DNA of 64,000 nt from Neolewinella lacunae (lineage in GTDB: Bacteria; Bacteroidota; Bacteroidia; Chitinophagales; Saprospiraceae): positions 1 through 64,000 of the forward strand of contig NZ_JACSIT010000069.1 of the NCBI RefSeq assembly GCF_014349155.1. The letters are read 5' to 3'. Position 1 is the first letter of the stretch; every line of letters starts with the position of its first letter. A program made the position numbers and the translations under genes. Below the pieces are notes generated by a model that saw only the letters and a list, made by a program, of their open reading frames with translations, had not been told where the DNA came from and made no database searches. Below are positions 7,769 to 17,470 of the stretch, piece by piece.

Positions 7769-9346
7769 TTACTTCCCCCCCTGGTTTTCTAAAATCAGAA
7801 AAGCCGGTAGGGTATCCACCGCGCTACCCTGGGGCACTACGCCGTCGGGCAGGTAGGTGGCAAAGTTGCCGATGAGAAGGTCCGAATCGCCGTCCTGGTC
7901 CACGTCTCCCTGGTCCATGGTCAAAAAGTGGAGGTGATCGGCCTTGCGGAAACCCGCGGGTCGGAAGGCGTAGTTGCCCAGCAGGCTCCAGGTGTGCTCC
8001 AGGTAAACAAAACTGTGGGTTGGCCGCAGGTGATCGGGCACGAAGTAGGCCAGTGCGGCGAGGTCAATGTCGCCATCGCCGTCGAAGTCAGCAGCCTCCA
8101 CGTTGTAAGCCCCGTCGAAGTGGAAGAAAAAGGCCTCGCTGAAATTTCCAGCACCATCGTTTTCGTAGATCCGGATGCCGTGGTAAGTCTTGGGGAAAGG
8201 AGGGTAGTCGAAATTGTCACCGTTGGTGCACACCAGGTCGGGGTGGCCGTCCCCGTTCAGGTCGGCAATCTCCAGGTCCGAAGAGCCGTAGCTGGGCGGG
8301 AAGCGCAGCACCACCTTGGTCTCCGTGGTTCCCGGCCGCGATAGAAAGGCCACCACCGCTTCATCTCCCTGCCCAAACAGCGCCACGAGGTCTTCCCAGC
8401 CATCCCCGTCCAGGTCCACCCTTTTCAGCCGGATGGCCCCGGAGCGTTGGCGGAGGCTCCGGACGAATTGCCAATTCCCGCCCGGCCCCGGCAGGTAGAC
8501 ATTGAGCCCACCGGCCATGTTGCCAAATTCCGCCACAATCAATTCTTCCGTCCCGTCGCGGTCCAGGTCTATTCGCAGCATTTCTACCGGGCGCGCCAGG
8601 CTATCGAGCAGCACCAGCGTACTGTCTTTCCCTGGCTGCAGGACCTGCCCCCGGGGCAAATCGTTGGGAATGAGGCTGCCCATGGTCAGCACCCGCCCGT
8701 TACCCAGGTCGATGTCCGAAGGTGCCGAGCCCATGCGCTCCGAACTAAGCAGTTTTCCTTGTCCGCTGAAGGTCCGCAGCCGACCGCCCTGCTGCCCCGC
8801 CGCGCCAACCACGATCTGCCCCCGCCCGGCATCAAATTTGATGAGGGTAGTGTAGGGCGCGTCACTTTCCTCCGCACCGGCGTAGATGGGCCGCACGGTA
8901 AATTGTTGCATTTTACGGACGGGCTGGGGATCGGGCGTCAGCGGCGCAGTCTCGGGGGCTGCCGTCAGGTAGTATTCCTGGAGCAGCGCCCAGTCCGCCG
9001 AGTCAATCGTGGCTTCCACGGGGTAAAGCGGGGCCAAAAAGCGGCTGGTCTTGCCGTCCACGAGGTAGTGACTGCGGCCGAGCACGGTGCCGTACTGGCC
9101 CAGGAAGGCACCCATCTTGGGCAAAATCTAGTCTTTCCAGATGTGGACGGGCAGGTCTCCCGGGTCGGGCACCAGGTGGCAATTCCCGCAGTAGCTTTCG
9201 GCCAGGGCCGCGCCGGGGTGGGGTGGGGGTGCAGGGCGTTCCGCACAGCGGCTCGCAATGAGCAACAGCAGCCCGGCCATGCCCAGCAGCACCAGGCCTT
9301 GCCGCCATGTACCGGCCCGCCGCCCGGCTTGCCTATCCAAAAGCAT
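7769..9346 (-). pseudogene. c-type heme / FG-GAP (VCBS) repeat protein interrupted by an in-frame TAG
   Basis: Two reading frames in the same phase are separated by one stop codon. The upstream part (9346-9128) encodes an N-terminal hydrophobic anchor and SYCGNCHLVPDPGDLP with one CxxCH heme site, ending HIWKD. After TAG (9128-9130) the frame continues ILPKMGAFLGQYG, which is how this family of c-heme plus FG-GAP proteins normally reads (W-K/R-D/E-x-LP-x-MG). The rest (to 7769) holds FG-GAP repeats with calcium-type loops such as DLDGDGWEDL, DLNGDGHPDL and DFDGDGDIDLA, then DQDGDSDLLIGNF. A single substitution therefore seems to have split a ~525-aa protein. The rest shows no other damage, so it is very recent, a sequencing error, or read through. 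The 5' end overlaps the 3' end of glutaryl-CoA dehydrogenase by 14 bp. Confidence 0.8.
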
Positions 9347-10568
9347 TGAATCCCGTCACGTCCATCCCCGTAATGAGGAGGTGGATATCGTGGGTGCCTT
9401 CGTAGGTGACTACCGACTCGAGGTTGGCCATGTGCCGCATGATGGGGTATTCGCTGGTGATGCCCATGCCGCCGTGGATTTGGCGGGCTTCGCGGGCTAC
9501 CTGCAGGGCCATGTTGACGTTGTTGCGCTTGCCCATCGAGATCTGGGCTGGCGTAGCCTCACCGCGGTTGGCCAGCGTGCCGAGCCGCCAGGCCAGGAGT
9601 TGGGCCTTGGAGATTTCCGTGATCATCTCGGCCAGTTTCTTCTGCGTCAGCTGGAAGCTGCCGATGGGCTTATCAAACTGCACCCGTTCCTGGCTGTAGC
9701 GCAGGGCCGAGTCGTAGCAATCCAGCGCTGCCCCAATGGCTCCCCAGGCGATGCCGTAGCGGGCTTTGCTCAGGCAGCTCAGCGGGCCACGGAGGCTGTT
9801 GACGTCGGGAAAAACGTTTTCTTTCGGTACGCGCACGTCTTCAAAGACGAGCTCGCCGGTAACGGAAGCCCGCAGGCTCCACTTGCCGTGGATTTCGGGG
9901 GCGCTGAAGCCTTTCCAGCCCGCTTCCACCACCATGCCGCGCACCTTGCCCTCTTCGTCTTTGGCCCAAACTACGGCCAGGTCGGCCACGGGACTGTTGG
10001 TGATCCACATCTTTGCGCCGTTGAGGATGTAGGCATCGCCGTCGTCCACCACGTTGGTAAGCATGGAGCCGGGATTCGAGCCCGCGTCGGGCTCCGTCAG
10101 GCCGAAGCAACCGATGAATTCGCCGCTGCCCAGCTTGGGGAGGTACTTTTTCTTGGTGGCTTCGCTGGCGTATTTGTAGATGGGGTACATCACCAGGCTG
10201 CCCTGCACGGAGGCCATCGAGCGGATGCCGCTATCGCCGCGTTCCAGTTCCTGCATGATCACGCCGTAGGCAATCTCGTCCATTCCCCCGCCGCCGTATT
10301 CGACGGGCAGGCTGGGGCCGAAAGCACCAATCTCGGCCAGCCCCTTGAAGAGGTGGGTGGGGCATTTGCCGCGCATCGCCGCGTCTTCAATGATGGGGCT
10401 CACCTCGCTCTTCACCCAGTCGCGCACCGCCGCGCGGGCCATCTTATGGTCGTCTTCCAGCAGGTCATCCACGCCCAGGTAGTCGTGGTACTGAAAGCGG
10501 TCTTCGCGGGCGGATTGGTGAAAGTCGGCCTTCGTAGTGACTTCCCGCAGGTTGGTGGTGGTGGGCAT
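9333..10568 (-). CDS. gcdH: Glutaryl-CoA dehydrogenase (acyl-CoA dehydrogenase family)
   Basis: FAD enzyme of 411 aa that oxidises and decarboxylates glutaryl-CoA to crotonyl-CoA and passes electrons to ETF. Acyl-CoA dehydrogenase domains are in order: helical N-domain (DDHKMARAAVRDWV), FGLTEPDAGSNPGSM (middle domain, FAD/substrate contact), WITNSPVADLAVVWAK, and the C-terminal helical domain with QIHGGMGI. The catalytic base is the Glu in TYEGTHDIH (about residue 390), and the GTHDIH tail is the version found in glutaryl-CoA dehydrogenases rather than in short-chain enzymes. EtfA and EtfB are encoded at 49-51 kb. The start ATG lies about 20 nt after a -7 box. Confidence 0.88.
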   Translation of the reverse strand: MPTTTNLREVTTKADFHQSAREDRFQYHDYLGVDDLLEDDHKMARAAVRDWVKSEVSPIIEDAAMRGKCPTHLFKGLAEIGAFGPSLPVEYGGGGMDEIAYGVIMQELERGDSGIRSMASVQGSLVMYPIYKYASEATKKKYLPKLGSGEFIGCFGLTEPDAGSNPGSMLTNVVDDGDAYILNGAKMWITNSPVADLAVVWAKDEEGKVRGMVVEAGWKGFSAPEIHGKWSLRASVTGELVFEDVRVPKENVFPDVNSLRGPLSCLSKARYGIAWGAIGAALDCYDSALRYSQERVQFDKPIGSFQLTQKKLAEMITEISKAQLLAWRLGTLANRGEATPAQISMGKRNNVNMALQVAREARQIHGGMGITSEYPIMRHMANLESVVTYEGTHDIHLLITGMDVTGFNAFG

Positions 10569-10588
10569 GATAACTTAGTTTGGATGGG

Positions 10589-10596
10589 CAAAGATA
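10589..10596 (-). promoter_or_regulatory. -7 box TATCTTTG for glutaryl-CoA dehydrogenase
   Basis: On the minus strand this reads TATCTTTG, a perfect TAnnTTTG box, 20 nt before the ATG at 10568. No -33 TTG at the usual spacing was found. Confidence 0.5.
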
Positions 10597-10680
10597 CGCA
10601 ACCAGCGGCATCGTGGAGCGACCTCTTCACCATCGTTTTGTCAAGGGAAGCCAGGTTTTTGCTTAGCGTTACGGTGCTTT

Positions 10681-10698
10681 GGGCGCGGCCGCAGGTGC
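10681..10698 (-). repeat. 18-bp dispersed repeat, exact copy 2
   Basis: Exact 18-bp copy, upstream of the glutaryl-CoA dehydrogenase promoter and downstream of the DUF6090-like gene. Confidence 0.85.
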
Positions 10699-10765
10699 CG
10701 GGGAAGCGTTCGGGAAGCCGGGGAAGCGAGGTCCCCATTTCCGGCAGAGGAGCAGGGGAGGTTCC

Positions 10766-11476
10766 TTAACGCAGCTCCCTGCCCAGCATCCCCAGCAGTT
10801 CCTCCACCGCGGCGATGCTTTGGTCATAAGCGTCAACGGTGGATTCCAGACTGATGCTTTCGTAGAGTGCCTGGTTGTACAATTGGTTCATCGGGCCGAA
10901 ATCCTCCTCCAGCCGCACCGATGCGTCAATCACCCGGACCCGGAAATCAAGGTGCTGCACTGCGTAGGGGAGGATGAAATTGTTGCGGAAGGTGTTGACG
11001 TCCTCGTTGTTTAATTCCAGGCTCTCAAAGCTGTTGCTGTACAGTTCGATCAGGCCCGTTACCAGAGAATCGTTGCGGAGTAGCTCCAGGTCTCCCGTGC
11101 TCTTCAAGGAAATGAAGGTCGCATCGGAAGGGCGGAAACGGACCGCCACGAGCAGCTGCTGAAAGCCCTGGATTACCTTGGTGATGTTTTCCCCGGAACC
11201 AGCCGCTTGGAGGGCGGCCGTCATTTCCTTGGCCGCCTGCAGTTGCCCGGCCCGCTGCTGCCGCTCGGAGCTGAGTTGGCTCAAATCCCTTTGCAGGTCG
11301 TACTCAATTTTCTGGAGGTAGAAGTTTTCCTTGCGCCGGTCTTGCCCTTGCTGGAAAAGGTTGCTTATCCAGATCGAGACCAGCACACCGATGATGATGA
11401 TGACTATTTCCAGCACCATTTCCCAAAACCAGTGGCGCGGCTTCATGGCCGGTCCCGGCAAACGTTTCGAAAACAT
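10766..11476 (-). CDS. DUF6090-like membrane protein
   Basis: Protein of 236 aa. After a short basic N-terminus (KPRHWFWEMVLEIV) comes one strong membrane segment, IVIIIIGVLVSIWISNLF (about residues 20-38), followed by a charged, helical soluble part: RRKENFYLQKIEYDLQRDLS, then several amphipathic helices. This layout (E(I/V)xxIxxGVLLAL.xxxWxxxxxxR..E..xLxxxxxDL) is that of the DUF6090 family common in Bacteroidota; the family has no known function. I take the ATG at 11476; ATG 11446 is also possible. The 5' region faces the divergent cytidine deaminase gene. Confidence 0.6.
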   Translation of the reverse strand: MFSKRLPGPAMKPRHWFWEMVLEIVIIIIGVLVSIWISNLFQQGQDRRKENFYLQKIEYDLQRDLSQLSSERQQRAGQLQAAKEMTAALQAAGSGENITKVIQGFQQLLVAVRFRPSDATFISLKSTGDLELLRNDSLVTGLIELYSNSFESLELNNEDVNTFRNNFILPYAVQHLDFRVRVIDASVRLEEDFGPMNQLYNQALYESISLESTVDAYDQSIAAVEELLGMLGRELR

Positions 11477-11570
11477 AGTGGTATTTTGGCTAAAGTTAGC
11501 CCTTCTCCTCTGAAACAAAACCACACCTGCCGTGCCGGCGTTGCCTGTGGGCAAAAGCCCCCATCCTGCC

Positions 11571-12047
11571 ATGCCCACCCACCGTATCCACTACGCCGTT
11601 TTCTCCAGCGCTGCCGACTTGCCGGCACCCGACCAGGAGTTGCTGGCGGCGGCCACGGCAGCTTTGGGCCACAGCTATTCGCCGTACTCCAACTTCAAGG
11701 TCGCCGCCGCCGCCCGCCTCGAAGATGGAACGGTTGTGACGGGCTGGAACACGGAAAATGCGAGTTACCCCATGTGCCTTTGCGCCGAGCCCGCCACCCT
11801 GGCTGCCGCCGCCAGCCTGCGCCCGGGCATGGCCGTGGTGAGCATGGCCATCACCGTGAAGTCTGCCCAACAGGTGGTAGGCAGTCCCGCCAGCCCCTGT
11901 GGTGCCTGCCGGCAACAATTGCTCGAACACGAAACCCGCTTCGGCAAACCCATGCAACTCATCCTGCGGGGAGAAACCGGCCCCGTCTACGTATTTGCAT
12001 CGGCCGGCGAACTCCTCCCTTTTGGCTTTTCGGGCGCAATGCTCTGA
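11571..12047 (+). CDS. cdd: Cytidine deaminase
   Basis: Homotetramer-type cytidine deaminase, 158 aa, which converts cytidine and deoxycytidine to uridine forms in pyrimidine salvage. Zinc and catalytic motifs are visible: MCLCAEPATLA (Cys ligand, catalytic Glu) and SPCGACRQQLLE (two Cys ligands). SYSPYSNFKVAAAA and GWNTENASYP bind the substrate. The ATG at 11571 gives the normal family length; a slightly longer frame upstream is not needed. The stop lies 12 bp from the stop of the convergent porU gene. Confidence 0.92.
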   Translation: MPTHRIHYAVFSSAADLPAPDQELLAAATAALGHSYSPYSNFKVAAAARLEDGTVVTGWNTENASYPMCLCAEPATLAAAASLRPGMAVVSMAITVKSAQQVVGSPASPCGACRQQLLEHETRFGKPMQLILRGETGPVYVFASAGELLPFGFSGAML

Positions 12048-12059
12048 GCCCCGGCAGCC

Positions 12060-15000
12060 TTACTTCAGAATTACGAGCTTCTCCAGCTCGCCGTCGATGA
12101 CGTTAACGCCGTCGCCGCGCAACCTTACCTGGTAGAGGTACACCCCGCGGGCCAGTTGGTCTCCGTACTCATCCAGGCCGTCCCACTCAATGCAATCATC
12201 GCGGCGCACCGTGCCATCACTGAAGGGGAAGGCCTTGGTGAGGGTTTTAACCAGCCGGCCATTGACGGTATAGATCTGCACAATGGCCTCCACCTCCTGT
12301 CCCACCAGGGTATGGTCGAACTGGAAGCAGGTACGATCGGTGAAGGGGTTGGGGTAGTTCAAAACCCGTTCTAAGGCGTCGCGGGCGTTGGCAGCTACGA
12401 TGAACTCAGTCTTGCCCTGGGCGCTGTTGTTGGCCACGTCCCAGGCCCGGACGGTGACGGTGTGCAAGCCCGGGGCAAGATCGAACAGCGGATAACGCAC
12501 TTTTCCGCGCCGGAAATCGTCGGCTTCGGCTTCGTAATATTCATTGAGGACGATGCTGTTGCGGGTGTCTTCGTCGAGGATGGCTTCCAGGTCGTGGCCA
12601 ATGCTGCTGCCCGTAACGTTGATGCCCAGGTCGTCCGTGAGGTTCACCAACAACAGGGGGTCTTTGTCGGTTTGCCCGCCCGCCACGAAGTCTTCAGAAT
12701 CGATGAACACTTCGACGGTGGGGCCCTCGTCGTCAGCAATGTCGTTGGGGTTCGTACCCCCAATGATGAGGCGGTCGTAAAATCCCGAAGCGTCGATGCG
12801 CTGGCTCAGGTCGGCGGCGTAGTAGCTGATTTTGCCGGTTCCGAAGGCGTAGTTGATGTCGCGGGGCACCACAAATTCAAAACTGAACTTGCCTCCCGTT
12901 ACCGTAGCCCGCCCCCGGAAAACGATGCTGCGCTGCACGGAGATGTCGATGGGCGGACTCGTTGCATCCTGGGCCAGCGTGGTCACCGTCTGCGGTTTAT
13001 CGTAAATGGTTGGGAAAACCTGGCCGTTGAAATTGGTCAGGAGGTTGCCTTCCAGGTCGGTGACTTCCCCGCTGATTTTCATCTTCTGGAGGGCGCGCAC
13101 GGTGTCCTGCCGGCTTTCTTCCACGGGCAGGTCGTCAATCTGGGTGGTCCGGACGGAAAAAGTAGGAAAAGCAATCGTGGTGGCCGGGTCGCCCAGCAGG
13201 GTAAACTTGCGGGCGTTCTCCGTTGCACTGCTCAGGATGCTGCTGTTGGTGGGAGAGGAGATCTGGTTTTTGGCGATGCGGATAACGTCTCCCAAACTCC
13301 GCCAGTTGCCGTCGGGGCGGTCGAGCATGGCCTGGACGGTGTTGTTGGTCAGGGTAAAGTTCCGATTGGCAAAGACGGGGCGGGTGGTGGTCAGCAGCGC
13401 CACCACGCCGCCGTTGGGGGTGAGGAGCGCTTCTTCGCCGGCGGAGACGAAGGTAGCGTCGTCATAATTCGAAAAGGTACAGGTGGCCGTAATGAACACG
13501 GGCGGCTGGATGGGGTCTGGAGAGTTGGCCGGCCGCGTCCAGTTCCGGATCTGGGGGATGGTCAGCACGCGTTCCTGGGCCCAGCCGCGCGGGCCACCGT
13601 GGCCGAGGTAGGTCACGGCCAGCGCACCCCGGAAGATGGCCCGGTCGAGACCTTCCGTGATGTCGGGGAAACGATCGCCAGCGGAGAGGCTTTCCTGGGG
13701 GAAGAGGTCGAAGTAGAGCTTATCAAAGTTGAGGTCGGGTTTGCGTTCGGCGACGGAGTTGGCAACAGTATTGACGTCGCGGGTGTGTACACCGCCGTCT
13801 TCATCGTCGCCCACGAAGGTCATGCGGTTGCGCCAGTCGCCCAAAGTGCTGGGGTCGGTGTCGTAGCGGATGAGTTTGCGGACCACCTGCACCGCCTCGT
13901 CGCTGGTTTTAACGGGCAGCCGGCCTACCGAGACGCTCAGATCGGGCTCCAGCGGCTGGCCATTGCTGGCGGGCGTGAAGATGCCGAAGAAGTCGTCCGA
14001 AGGGAAACTGCCCACCTCGGTAGGCTCGCCATCGTGCTGGTAGGTGGGGATGTAGGCGGTGCCCAGCTCCAGCACATTGCGGTGGTCGAAGCTGCCATCG
14101 CCAAAAAGCAAGAGATAGCGCAGGGTAGGGGAGCGCTCGAAGACCATCCGGGCAAAGTTGCGGATGGCAGCGGCATCGTCGCGCCCGCTGCTGAATTCGT
14201 TGTAGATCTGCTCGGTCGTTACCAGCACCGTGTTCAGGCCGTTGTGGCTGCGGCGGTGTTCGGCCAGCTCGGTGGCCTGCACGAGGAAGTCGGGGTGCAC
14301 CACGATGAGCATATCGGCCCCGGTGATGGCGTGCAGGTTTTGGTTTTCTACCCGCTTGCCACCCGTGGGCGCCAGCAAGGTCGCGCCGCTGCGGAAGGCG
14401 ACGTACTCAAATACCTGCCCGCCCGCCGGGGCGCTGAAGCTGCCGTTGCTGACGCTGGCCTGGCGAATATCCGCACCGTCAATGCGCCACACCCGGCCGT
14501 CGGCGGGGAAATCACTGAAACTGTAAGTCACCGTAGCCTGAGCGCTGGAGCGGGTATCCCGAAAATCAAACTGGCTCAGGTTGCCAAAACTGAGTTGCCG
14601 GCGGGCGCGGAGCTCGATCCAGTCCAGCCAGGCTTCGCTGTTGCCCGCGTTGCCCGGGAAGGGATAGTCGATGGTGGGGCTGAAGTCGGGGCCATTGATG
14701 GGGACTTCCCCGACGATGGTAGCGGGATAGTAGGCGTCAAACTGTTCCTGGCGGCCGAAGCGGACGGTGCTGCCCTGGCTGCTCTGCAGGCGCTGCCCGT
14801 TGACGTCGATGAAAAAGCGGCTGCTCGCGTCGGTCCGCAGGGCCATGCGGGCCCGGAGTTCGGCCGGCTCACCGGGCACGGCCGCCGGAATGGTGAAGAG
14901 GGCAGGGTAGGTCTTTTCCCGGGCCACCTTAAAAAAATCGCCAAACCAACTCTGCCCAGAGCCATGGGAATTGCCCCCGATTTCGTTCAGGACGTTGAAG

Positions 15001-15971
15001 CGGTCTTCTTCAAAACGGTAAAGGGCGTCGTAACTGGTGGTGCTGCTACCGCCCGAGGCAGCGGACAAGTCACTGATCCGGCGGCCACGGCTGGTGCCGA
15101 GGCGGAGGAAATAGGTATTGGTGGTGGCGTAGATGTTTTTGACGGTCTCAAAGCGATCCTGGGCCGCATGGTAGGTGCGGGCGTCGGGGCCGTGGGCGTG
15201 AAAGAGCAGGAAGTCGTTACCATCGAAGCTGCCATCGGCCTCCCCCTCGATGAAGATGGGCAGCTCGGTGAGGTCATCGGGGAAGGCTTCGTTGACGGTT
15301 TCGGGCAGCTTGCCGGTGCCGGGATGACCGAAGAGGGCAATGTTGCGGGGGTCGATGCCGCTGAGGTTGACGCCGAGCTGGTCAGTCAGGAAGGACCGCG
15401 TGACTTTGTGGACGCCCCCCTGCGCTACGGTGAGCTTAAACCAGGTGCCGGATTGGAGGACGGAATTGGTGGCGAATTCCATCCGCGGGCGGGCGGCGGC
15501 AGCGGCGGGGACGATCCGAATGTCCAGAGACACGAGGCGTTGGGGTCCCGTAGGGGTTTGGATGATGGCCGGTGCGGAGACCTTGCCGAGGTAACCTTCC
15601 GGCTGCCGGCTCACGCTGGTGGTGAAACTGAACTCCGTCGGGAATGGTCCCGCCCCAGCGGGGGCTGCGAAGGGCTCGAACCGGGAGGAAATGACCTCCA
15701 CGGCGTAGCTGCGGCCCGGAGCGGCGGGGAAGGTCCGCAGGTAAGTGGGCTGGGCGCTGACGTCCCCTGCATTCCGTGAGGCGACATCCACCGCACCTGC
15801 GGCCGCGCCCATACTGGCCACGGTGGTGAACGAAAATTCCACCTGCCGCAGGCCTTCCCACTCCACGGTAACGGGGTCGGGGCTCCACCGCAACTCGTCT
15901 TGCAGGCGGAGTTGGGCGGCAAGCGGAGCAAACAAAACGGTCAGCAGGAATAGTAAAAAGTACTGGCGCAT
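12060..15971 (-). CDS. porU: Type IX secretion system sortase PorU
   Basis: Gingipain-like C25 cysteine peptidase of 1303 aa that removes the C-terminal signal from T9SS cargo at the cell surface and attaches it to lipopolysaccharide. It has a signal peptide (MRQYFLLFLLTVLFAPLAAQ). The catalytic His lies in TYLGHGGPRGWAQE (about residue 790) and the Cys in FITATCTFSNYDD (about residue 831), followed by GEEALLTPNGGVVALLTTTR, the standard PorU core. The C-terminal end carries a FlgD-like/T9SS-type fold, with LNYPNPFTDRTCFQF and ARGVYLYQVRL. A copy of the 18-bp repeat lies inside the gene (15793-15810), where it codes for MGAAAGAV. Divergent from the PorP/SprF gene. Confidence 0.92.
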   Translation of the reverse strand: MRQYFLLFLLTVLFAPLAAQLRLQDELRWSPDPVTVEWEGLRQVEFSFTTVASMGAAAGAVDVASRNAGDVSAQPTYLRTFPAAPGRSYAVEVISSRFEPFAAPAGAGPFPTEFSFTTSVSRQPEGYLGKVSAPAIIQTPTGPQRLVSLDIRIVPAAAAARPRMEFATNSVLQSGTWFKLTVAQGGVHKVTRSFLTDQLGVNLSGIDPRNIALFGHPGTGKLPETVNEAFPDDLTELPIFIEGEADGSFDGNDFLLFHAHGPDARTYHAAQDRFETVKNIYATTNTYFLRLGTSRGRRISDLSAASGGSSTTSYDALYRFEEDRFNVLNEIGGNSHGSGQSWFGDFFKVAREKTYPALFTIPAAVPGEPAELRARMALRTDASSRFFIDVNGQRLQSSQGSTVRFGRQEQFDAYYPATIVGEVPINGPDFSPTIDYPFPGNAGNSEAWLDWIELRARRQLSFGNLSQFDFRDTRSSAQATVTYSFSDFPADGRVWRIDGADIRQASVSNGSFSAPAGGQVFEYVAFRSGATLLAPTGGKRVENQNLHAITGADMLIVVHPDFLVQATELAEHRRSHNGLNTVLVTTEQIYNEFSSGRDDAAAIRNFARMVFERSPTLRYLLLFGDGSFDHRNVLELGTAYIPTYQHDGEPTEVGSFPSDDFFGIFTPASNGQPLEPDLSVSVGRLPVKTSDEAVQVVRKLIRYDTDPSTLGDWRNRMTFVGDDEDGGVHTRDVNTVANSVAERKPDLNFDKLYFDLFPQESLSAGDRFPDITEGLDRAIFRGALAVTYLGHGGPRGWAQERVLTIPQIRNWTRPANSPDPIQPPVFITATCTFSNYDDATFVSAGEEALLTPNGGVVALLTTTRPVFANRNFTLTNNTVQAMLDRPDGNWRSLGDVIRIAKNQISSPTNSSILSSATENARKFTLLGDPATTIAFPTFSVRTTQIDDLPVEESRQDTVRALQKMKISGEVTDLEGNLLTNFNGQVFPTIYDKPQTVTTLAQDATSPPIDISVQRSIVFRGRATVTGGKFSFEFVVPRDINYAFGTGKISYYAADLSQRIDASGFYDRLIIGGTNPNDIADDEGPTVEVFIDSEDFVAGGQTDKDPLLLVNLTDDLGINVTGSSIGHDLEAILDEDTRNSIVLNEYYEAEADDFRRGKVRYPLFDLAPGLHTVTVRAWDVANNSAQGKTEFIVAANARDALERVLNYPNPFTDRTCFQFDHTLVGQEVEAIVQIYTVNGRLVKTLTKAFPFSDGTVRRDDCIEWDGLDEYGDQLARGVYLYQVRLRGDGVNVIDGELEKLVILK
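15793..15810 (+). repeat. 18-bp dispersed repeat, exact copy 3, inside porU
   Basis: Exact copy within the coding sequence, antisense to the gene. It encodes GAAAGA near residue 55 of PorU. Confidence 0.85.
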
Positions 15972-16295
15972 AATTAACGGGGGAGGGGCAAGGGTAAGAT
16001 ACAATGGCCGGGGGAAAACGTTGTCTTCCGGGCCGCAATTGCTGCTTTTGTTGGTGGTTTAAGTCCGGTTGCCGACGGCCTCAGGGCGCAGCGGTAGTGG
16101 GCGCGGCCGCAGGTGCCGGGGAAAGTGGACGGGGCAAGGATTGGCCGCACGAGGAAATCTGGGTGGCTGGAAGTACAAGTGGGCGTTATCTCTCCCAAAA
16201 TGTCCGCAATTGCCCAAAAGGACAAATATCGGCCGGCCGCATTTTGCCAAATCAAGGTGCCAGGCTTAGCTTTAGGCATTCCCAGAAAGTCTCCC
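15972..16295. other. porU-porP/sprF divergent intergenic region
   Basis: 324 bp between two T9SS genes transcribed away from each other. It contains an exact 18-bp dispersed repeat at 16099-16116 and a one-mismatch -7 box (15989-15996, minus strand) about 17 nt before the porU ATG. No other structure seen. Confidence 0.6.
16099..16116 (-). repeat. 18-bp dispersed repeat, exact copy 4
   Basis: Exact copy in the middle of the porU-porP/sprF intergenic region. Confidence 0.85.
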
Positions 16296-17306
16296 ATGCC
16301 CCGTAGGTCCCTATTTACCCTGTTGTTGTTGGCGCTGGCCGTGCCCGCGGCCGCCCAGGATGCGGTTTTCTCCCAGTTTTACGCAGCGCCCCTGCGGCTC
16401 AACCCCGCGCTGGTGGGCATCGGCTCCGCCCCGCGCCTGAGCCTGAACTACCGCGCCCAGCACACGGCCTACCCCAGCGCCTTCACCACGATGGCCGCAG
16501 CCTATGAACAGCCCATTGAGGGGACCAACTCGAGTTTTGGTGTGCGCCTCCTTTCCGATCGGCAACTGGAGGGCGTCTACCAAAACACCGAAGCGGCCAT
16601 AGTATATGGTTATGATGTGCAGTTCAACCGCGACCTCCACGCCCGCATTGGCCTGGCGGCGGGCATCCTGAGTACCGCCCTGGATTTTCAGCGCCTGACC
16701 TTCGGGGATGTCCTGGACCCCGTAGTGGGGGCCAACGGGGCCACCATGGAAGCCCTGGCGAGTGCCTCCAAAACTTCGGCGGACCTGGGCGTAGGCGTCG
16801 TCCTCTACGGCAAGCAGTACTACGGGGGCGTCAGCTTCGAGCACCTGAACCGCCCCGACGAAAGCCTCATTGAGCTGAACGACAACCTCTACGCCGGCCG
16901 GCCCCAACGGATGACGATCACCGGCGGCGCGCAGTTCGACGTAAAGCGCTACAGCAACCCCCGGCGGCCTTCCTACATCACGCCCAATTTCCTGTACACC
17001 TCCCAGGCCCAGTTCCGGCAACTCAACCTGGGGACTTACTTCGGCTACGGCCCACTGGCCATCGGCGGCTGGTACCGCCACGCCTTCGGGAATGCCGATG
17101 GCTTCATCGCCGCAGTAGCTTTCCGGCAGGACGTACTTAAGGTGGGCTTCAGTTACGACGCCGTGGTATCTCAGCTGCGCACGGTGCCGGGCGGACTGGG
17201 CGCAACCTTTGAAGTGTCGCTGACCATCGATATGGCCGGCAGCCGTGAACTGCAACGGAAAAGGAATGCAGACCGCTATAACGATTGTTTTGGCATGTTT
17301 CGCTAA
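16296..17306 (+). CDS. PorP/SprF family type IX secretion membrane protein
   Basis: Outer-membrane protein of 336 aa of the PorP/SprF family, which works with T9SS in secreting and anchoring partner proteins. Signal peptide RRSLFTLLLLALAVPAAAQD, then the family's opening DAVFSQFYAAPLRLNPALVG, followed by alternating aromatic strands of a predicted beta-barrel (NYRAQHTAYPS, AAAYEQPI, GVRLLSDR) and the typical G-x-Y-x-x-x-Q/K-Y-Y-G-V-S-F-E-H strand (YGKQYYGGVSFEHLN). Near the C-terminus, FGYGPLAIGGWYRHAFGN is another family hallmark. In many genomes such genes sit next to a large T9SS adhesin; here the neighbour is porU. The chosen ATG (16296) gives a clean signal peptide. Confidence 0.88.
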   Translation: MPRRSLFTLLLLALAVPAAAQDAVFSQFYAAPLRLNPALVGIGSAPRLSLNYRAQHTAYPSAFTTMAAAYEQPIEGTNSSFGVRLLSDRQLEGVYQNTEAAIVYGYDVQFNRDLHARIGLAAGILSTALDFQRLTFGDVLDPVVGANGATMEALASASKTSADLGVGVVLYGKQYYGGVSFEHLNRPDESLIELNDNLYAGRPQRMTITGGAQFDVKRYSNPRRPSYITPNFLYTSQAQFRQLNLGTYFGYGPLAIGGWYRHAFGNADGFIAAVAFRQDVLKVGFSYDAVVSQLRTVPGGLGATFEVSLTIDMAGSRELQRKRNADRYNDCFGMFR

Positions 17307-17439
17307 ACTGCGTGTTGGCCCGTGAAATTGCGAAGAATTGTTCGTTAAATTTTATGTTTGTTAAAAAATATAAAAAAACAAATAAACACAAAAAAATTAA
17401 CGTCCACAATTTGCTTAAATTGAGGCAAAAACGCCCGAA

Positions 17440-17448
17440 TGTGGATAA
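17440..17448 (-). promoter_or_regulatory. DnaA box TTATCCACA (candidate)
   Basis: Perfect match to the bacterial consensus DnaA box, inside an AT-rich gap; a second box-like site is 23 bp away. Confidence 0.4.
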
Positions 17449-17470
17449 AATGTTCGCATTTTAACTACAC

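Noticed and set aside
12462-15779. Open frame of about 1105 codons on the plus strand
   Set aside because: It lies wholly antisense to porU, has shadow-like low-complexity Gly/Val/Asp composition and no family features; GC-rich codon use leaves the opposite strand open.
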